From positions 8,880 to 72,879 of the forward strand of contig QANZ01026512.1 of NCBI GenBank assembly GCA_003254925.1: a stretch of DNA of 64,000 nucleotides. The letters are read 5' to 3'. Positions within the stretch are counted from its first letter, which is position 1, and each line of letters starts with the position of its first letter. Shown piece by piece: positions 58,932 to 64,000 of this stretch. The stretch is from Chamaecrista fasciculata. Taxonomy: Eukaryota > Streptophyta > Magnoliopsida > Fabales > Fabaceae. The notes under the pieces were generated by a model. It was not told the origin of the DNA, searched no databases, and saw only the letters and a program-made list of their open reading frames with translations. Both the position numbers and the translations under genes were made by a program.

Positions 58932-60383
58932 ATGTCTCTCTCTAGAAACCTCGAAACCTCTCAACTTCCCCAAATCGCACCTACCCTGAACCCAACCATC
59001 GCACTGTCTCCACTAGCAAATACACTCCCCCAAACCTCATTAATCACCACCGACGTTTCCACTACCACCTCTCATCCAAAAAACCTAACTCCTGGAACCA
59101 TTAATCAGCAAATCGTTTCAGATCTCATCCTCAAACCTAACCAGCAAATCGCTAAAAATGTTCTTCTACCACCAGCTGACGAAAACCACATTTTTCCCCC
59201 CTCATCATTAGTTGAAACCTGCAATCTTCAGCCAAACATCACGACCTTTCCTTCCCCACTCATCAACTCTCAACCAAATCCTCTCCCTATCGCTTACACA
59301 CACAAATCCCCTTCCTCTTCATCTGATACATCACCAAATCGCTCGTTACCGTCTCTCGATTCGACAAAAAAAACTCCATCACCAAACCCAGGTAAACAAA
59401 CCCTCCCTGTACCATCAATTCATCCTTCATCGCAAGAAAAACCCTCTCAAATCCACCATAAAACCCATAATTACAAACAAGCCCTATGCAAAAATTTAAT
59501 CAAAAATTTTGGTTCTGAAGATAAGGACCCTTCTAATCCCTACCCAGATCTGCCTCCTAAAAGTGTCGTAAATCCGATCTCACTTATCACCAACACTCAG
59601 TTCTCTCTCCTACAAAACACCCTCTCCATATCCCTTCCAAATTCGATCTGCAAGACTCTCTCTGAAGAATGGAAATCCTCGCTGATCTTCGCGGTGCCAG
59701 ATGTTTTCCTGCCGACACAACTATCGAAGACGAGGCTTTTAAAGATGTGGAATCTCAGCAATGCTTCAACCATCACACACTTGGGTCTAAATCACTATCT
59801 TCTATCTAATTTTGATCCACAAGAAAGGTTACGTCTTCTAACTTCATCTCCCTGGTTTCTTGACAATTATCCCTTGCTGATCAGATCTTGGGTCACAAAT
59901 TTTTCCCCTTCTACTTCTTCTCGTGTTACTTCTATTTGGATTTCCATTCCCCATCTCCCTGTCGAATATATTTGCTCTGATATTCTGACTTTGATAGGAA
60001 ATTCTATTGGAAAAACTGTTGCTTTAGATCAAAACAATTTAAATAAATCTGTGTTGTCTGTATCTAGAATCTGTGTTGAATTGGATATTTCTAAATCTCT
60101 CCCTGCGTCTATAATCTTCAATGGCATCCAAATATCTCTTTTTTATGAAAATCTTAGTTTGTATGATTTAAAATTTTTAAGAATAGTTTACTGTTGCTCC
60201 CTACCCCCCCTCGTCTTTCCTCTTCACATTTTCAAACCCCTAAGCTCTATTCAAATCTCCCTCCAAAACCTTTATCCAATATACCATCGACTTTTGCCTC
60301 AAAAAAATTTCATTAGCTTTACAAAAACCAAAAGGTCCTTAGCTACAATAAACAAACTATACCCAAAGTATCAAAAACTGTAG
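58932..60383 (+). CDS. LINE ORF1 (DUF4283-type RNA-binding protein)
   Basis: The first ~200 residues are Pro/Ser/Thr-rich and disordered. About residues 235-420 match the DUF4283 fold of plant L1 ORF1 and related proteins (KTLSEEWKSSLIFAVPDVFL; LLTSSPWFLDNYPLLIRSW; WISIPHLPVEY). The expected CCHC zinc knuckle after it is not visible. The following sequence (about 60,360-60,676) continues as Lys/Ser/Pro-rich protein in a different frame, so a frameshift is likely between 60,150 and 60,360. ORF1 would bind LINE RNA as a chaperone. Confidence 0.8.
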   Translation: MSLSRNLETSQLPQIAPTLNPTIALSPLANTLPQTSLITTDVSTTTSHPKNLTPGTINQQIVSDLILKPNQQIAKNVLLPPADENHIFPPSSLVETCNLQPNITTFPSPLINSQPNPLPIAYTHKSPSSSSDTSPNRSLPSLDSTKKTPSPNPGKQTLPVPSIHPSSQEKPSQIHHKTHNYKQALCKNLIKNFGSEDKDPSNPYPDLPPKSVVNPISLITNTQFSLLQNTLSISLPNSICKTLSEEWKSSLIFAVPDVFLPTQLSKTRLLKMWNLSNASTITHLGLNHYLLSNFDPQERLRLLTSSPWFLDNYPLLIRSWVTNFSPSTSSRVTSIWISIPHLPVEYICSDILTLIGNSIGKTVALDQNNLNKSVLSVSRICVELDISKSLPASIIFNGIQISLFYENLSLYDLKFLRIVYCCSLPPLVFPLHIFKPLSSIQISLQNLYPIYHRLLPQKNFISFTKTKRSLATINKLYPKYQKL

Positions 60384-61834
60384 CCAAAGTACCTGCTTCT
60401 CAATCTGATAACTTGAAGAAAAATACAAGAAATAATTCCCTTTTAGGAGTAAAAACAAAAGTTAAAACCCCTACCCCTGTACACCTCATACCTAGACATA
60501 TAAAGGCAAAAAATACAAATTCCCCTTCCAAGCTTACCTCGTATGCCTCTCTTAAGGATACACCTCAGAATTTAACCTCAACTATCAATAACATCCAAGC
60601 TGTTTCCTCTCTCTCATCACTTTCAATCCCTGACCAAAATCCCTCGAGCTCACCAACCACCAGCAATTCCCTCTAACCTTCGCTTAACCTATCCCCTAAA
60701 CACAATAGCCCTCTGAACCCTCTTGACAAAAGTCAACTTTCAACCCCCTTTTTAGAAATTGTTCTAGATATCAATCCAAACTCAGATACCCCTTCTAATG
60801 ATATTTCTGTCCCCATGCACTGTGACCCTCACAGGCTTCAAAACTCGCTCGCACCATCCTCTCTTTTTAAACCCTCCCAAGCACATCCACCATGCACAAA
60901 ACCATCTCCTACTGAAACTCAACCCTTACCTCTCAACACTCCCCATAACAATGTCAAATCTTCCAACATACAGACCAAACACCAACCCAGACATGACCCC
61001 CATCACACCAGTGTTTCCGCTAAACCATCTACCACCACAAACTCCCTCCTCACATGTGTTTCCCCTACCCCTTCCAACAAACATCTCTCATCAACCACCT
61101 CTCTCACCAACCACACAAGACATACAGAACCCAGTCTCCCTCCTGATCATCCCAATCCGATGGCCACAAGCCATCAACATGACCACAGACAACAACCCTC
61201 CACCCCAAGACCCAAGAGAACAAATCTTAAACGACTTCATGGAATCCTACATGCAACAACTCTCACCAAGCTCCGGGATGACCCTCATTTGGATCAATCT
61301 CCTAAGGGGTCTCCTCAACAACTCTCCCTGGATTCACTGTTGGGCAAGTCTTCTAGGACTTGCCTACATCAACAACACCAGGAACATCCAAACCAGAGCA
61401 GCAGCTCTGCAACTTCGACAGAGGCATACCTTTGTCCTTCCATCACCTCGTTTCAACAATCTTCACCAATACAACTGGTTTCCAGCACCACCACCCCCAC
61501 CAAACCCTCTTGTGACAGACCTCCATGCATCACCCCTACTACAAAACTTCACTTTTCCTCTCTCAGGAAAAGACACTACCCTAGTAGGAAACCAAAATCA
61601 TTGTGCTACCTTCATAGGTCCTCATCACTTAGTGGAAACCTTTATAGACATAGACTGCTGCTTAAACATAGATACCGGAACAGTAGATTACAATCTTCAC
61701 ATAAACCCATCCTTTGCATTCGACCCAAACAACCCTTGTCATGATTTTGGTGTCACCACCCCTCCTTCTCCGCCCCCCCCCCCCCCCCCCCCNNCCCCCC
61801 CCCCCCCCCCCCCATCAACCCTACTTTTATTCCT
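60384..61834 (+). other. LINE ORF1-ORF2 linker, C-rich
   Basis: Very C-rich and G-poor on the + strand. Two overlapping frames are open for over 900 bp (60,798-61,838 and 60,815-61,744). Open frames here largely reflect the lack of stop codons in C-rich DNA, but 61,230-61,740 has less repetitive protein sense (LLGLAYINNTRN, GPHHLVETFIDIDCC). A poly-C run at 61,773-61,813 is broken by NN at 61,793-61,794. I cannot assign a function. Confidence 0.5.
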
Positions 61835-64000
61835 ATGAATATACTTGCCTGGAACACTAGAGGAGCAGCTAGCTCTGACTTTAGGAGAGTCTTCCTGGAT
61901 CTGCAGCGTAAATTTTCCCCTGACATTGTTATTCTCACTGAAACTAGACTTAGTGGACTCAGAGCTCACTCCATCCTCTCCACTCTTGGCTATGAAAACT
62001 TCATCAAGATTGATGCAATGGGTTTCTCAGGAGGAATCTGGCTCCTCTGGCACCCTCATCTTGTGTCCATTGAACCACTTGCATCTTCCTTTCAAGAGCT
62101 TCATTGCAAAGTGAAGGTAAACAACCACTTCTTCATCCTTTCTGCTATATATGCTAGTCCTTGCTTTGACATTAGAAAAAAACTTTGGGATAGTCTTTCT
62201 ATAGCCTTTCATAACTTCTCTCTCCCGTGGTTAATCTTAGGTGACTTTAATGATATAGCCTCTTCTAAAGAAAAATTTGGTGGTAGACCACCAAACCTTC
62301 AAAAAATGCTACATTCTAATAACTTTCTTAACAACTGCAACCTTTTGGACCTTGGCTTCAAAGGTCATCTTTTCACTTGGACAAATAACAGAGAATTTGG
62401 TAAGACTATTAGAACTAGAATTGATCGCTGCAATGCCAATCCTTCCTGGATTCAACTCTTTCCCAACAACACGGTTACACATTTACCTCGTACCCATTCT
62501 GACCATTGTCCTATACTTCTTAGCATAGGCAACACTAATAAAACCTTTCATAAATTCTTTAGGTTGGAAACCTTTTGGTTAAATCATCCTACATTCCCTG
62601 ATCTCATTAAATCTGTTTCGAATAACAATCTTTATGACATAAATGAAAACATCAGTAATATCCAGAAAGAAATTAAACTTTGGAGCTCAAAAAACTTTAA
62701 AAATATCTTTCATGAGAAAAAACAACTTTATTCTAGAATCCTTGGAAAAAAAAACATCCTATGCACCAACCCCCTTCCACAACACCTTATTCTGGAAAAA
62801 AAAAAAACCTTCAAAATAAACTCTCTTGCATCTTAAAACAAGAAGAAGAACTCTGGCACATGAAATCAAGATATGATTGGATCTCTCTAGGAGACAGAAA
62901 TACAAAATTCTTTCACCAAAAAACTGTTATTCGTAGACATAGAAATAATTTCTTAAGTCTTACTAGAGAGGATGGCACCATTACTTGGGACCATTCTGAA
63001 ATTACTAACACTATCTTTCAACACTTTAAAAATATCTACTCCTATTCCTCTCCACCATACCATCACCCTCTCTCTTTAGATACCCTGCCGTGCCTCAATG
63101 ACAACCAAAAAACTTCTCTTCTTCACCCCCCTTCTGATTTGGAAATAAAAACAGCATGTTTGCAACTTCATCCTCTTAAAACTCCAGGGGAGGATGGTCT
63201 CCACGCCATCTTCTATCAAAAAAACTGGAACTTGATTAAGGATCAAATCTTAAGAAATTTTCAAAATATCTTCTCTACTTGGTCTATTCCCTCTTCTTGG
63301 GGAAACACCATCCTCTGCCTTATCCCAAAAATTAAAAACGCATCAAAACCTTCACATCTTCGGCCTATAGGACTTTGTCTCACACACTATAAAATATTAG
63401 GTAAACTCATTTCAAATAGGCTAAAACCTTATCTCTCAACTCTCATCTCTCCCTTCCAAGGTGCCTTTCAACAAGGAAAACACACAAATGATCTCTTCAT
63501 AACTGCCCATGAAATTATGCACTCTATGAATCACTCAAAATCAAAACAAGGCTGGATGATTATCAAACTTGATATAACCAAGGCTTTTGACACTATCTCG
63601 TGGAATTTCATTCTTGACATGCTTTCTCTCTTCAATTTTCCTCCTCAATGGATCTCCCTTATCCATTCAATCTTTCAATCTTTCACCTACACTCCTATCA
63701 TAAACGGTAAAAAACTATCCTCTTTTAAGCCTCAACGAGGAATAAGGCAGGGAGACCCAATCTCCCCTTATCTCTTCATTCTTGCTATGGAATTCCTAAA
63801 TCACTCTATTCTTCATGAAATCCAAAACAACAATTGGAAACCTTTCTCTTATCGTAGCAATAACCAGAATATTAATTTCTCCCATCTTTTCTTTGCGGAT
63901 GACATTCTCCTTTTTGCTAAAGCAACAAAAAGAAACATTAACACTATCAATTCCTGCCTTCAAATTTTTTCCAAGCTCTCTAACCTGAGAATTAATCTTG
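61835..64000 (+). CDS. LINE ORF2: endonuclease and reverse transcriptase (partial)
   Basis: ATG 61835 begins MNILAWNTRGAASSDFRR, the typical start of the plant L1 AP-like endonuclease. ILTETRLSG (catalytic Glu), LILGDFND (catalytic Asp) and the SDHCPILL motif near 62,500 follow. The frame changes at about 62,797-62,808 in a run of A, after which the protein continues in another frame. The reverse transcriptase follows: KTPGEDGL, LRPIGLC, IKLDITKAFDTISW (domain A), QRGIRQGDPISPYLF (domain B) and FFADDILLF (domain C catalytic FADD), up to the window end. RT motifs are intact; the rest lies outside. Confidence 0.9.

Larger units (their letters stand above)
58891..64000 (+). mobile_element. L1-type LINE, 3' end outside window
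   Basis: It contains a plant L1 gag-like ORF1 with a DUF4283-type domain, a long Pro-rich linker, and ORF2 with an endonuclease and reverse transcriptase. The 5' end is placed only roughly, just before the ORF1 ATG at 58932. The 3' part (rest of RT, RNase H, poly-A) lies beyond 64000. Each ORF has at least one frame break, so it is probably inactive. Confidence 0.88.

Noticed and set aside
61739-61969. Gly-rich minus-strand ORFs over the poly-C run
   Set aside because: An antisense artefact of the C homopolymer and of LINE ORF2.

Overview
The window looks like a scaffold from a eudicot plant genome. The evidence is plant-only gene families (an AUXIN RESPONSE FACTOR, an IQ67-domain protein, MIR396, a ROP GTPase fragment), short introns with GT-AG ends in AT-rich DNA, and plant-type Ty1/copia, L1-like LINE, Helitron, SINE and foldback elements. 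Two long N gaps (19746-20119, 46767-47168) and several single or double Ns mark scaffold joins; at two joins a flanking sequence is repeated, so some apparent duplications are probably assembly artefacts.

Region 1-9.1 kb: a complete ARF3/ETTIN gene on the + strand. It has ten coding exons whose summed length stays in frame (719 residues), a leader with five small upstream ORFs, and two copies of the TAS3 tasiR-ARF target site in the last exon. Region 11.2-16.1 kb: a Helitron-type 3' end on the - strand, a truncated old copia copy, then a mosaic of gene fragments on the - strand (ROP GTPase exons, a GARP/HHO-type DNA-binding exon present twice, and the promoter plus first two exons of another gene). 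Region 17.1-19.7 kb: the 5' part of an IQD31-like calmodulin-binding scaffold gene on the + strand, lost into a gap.

Region 20-32.5 kb: almost gene-free repeat DNA. It holds a ~1 kb duplicated block with a long foldback element, a ~770 bp direct repeat on either side of a Helitron tail that is tandemly triplicated with a 149 bp period, a second kind of Helitron end, and LINE remnants. Region 32.9-42.3 kb: two MIR396 genes facing each other about 8.4 kb apart (MIR396a-like on +, MIR396b-like on -), with SINEs and foldback elements between them.

Region 42.4-52.6 kb: dense foldback elements, many with 'TTTGGTCCC'-like arms, and a long-TIR, MULE-like element that has captured the DNA-binding domain of a class-B heat-shock factor across its intron. 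Region 52.8-64 kb: a degenerate ~200 bp tandem array split by a young-looking Ty1/copia fossil with both LTRs, followed by an L1-type LINE with ORF1, an unusual proline/C-rich linker, and ORF2 (endonuclease and reverse transcriptase) running off the end.

The functional genes share a theme only loosely: ARF3 (auxin patterning, controlled by tasiRNA) and MIR396 (which represses GRF growth regulators) are both leaf-development and small-RNA genes. The sequence does not show that they act as one system.
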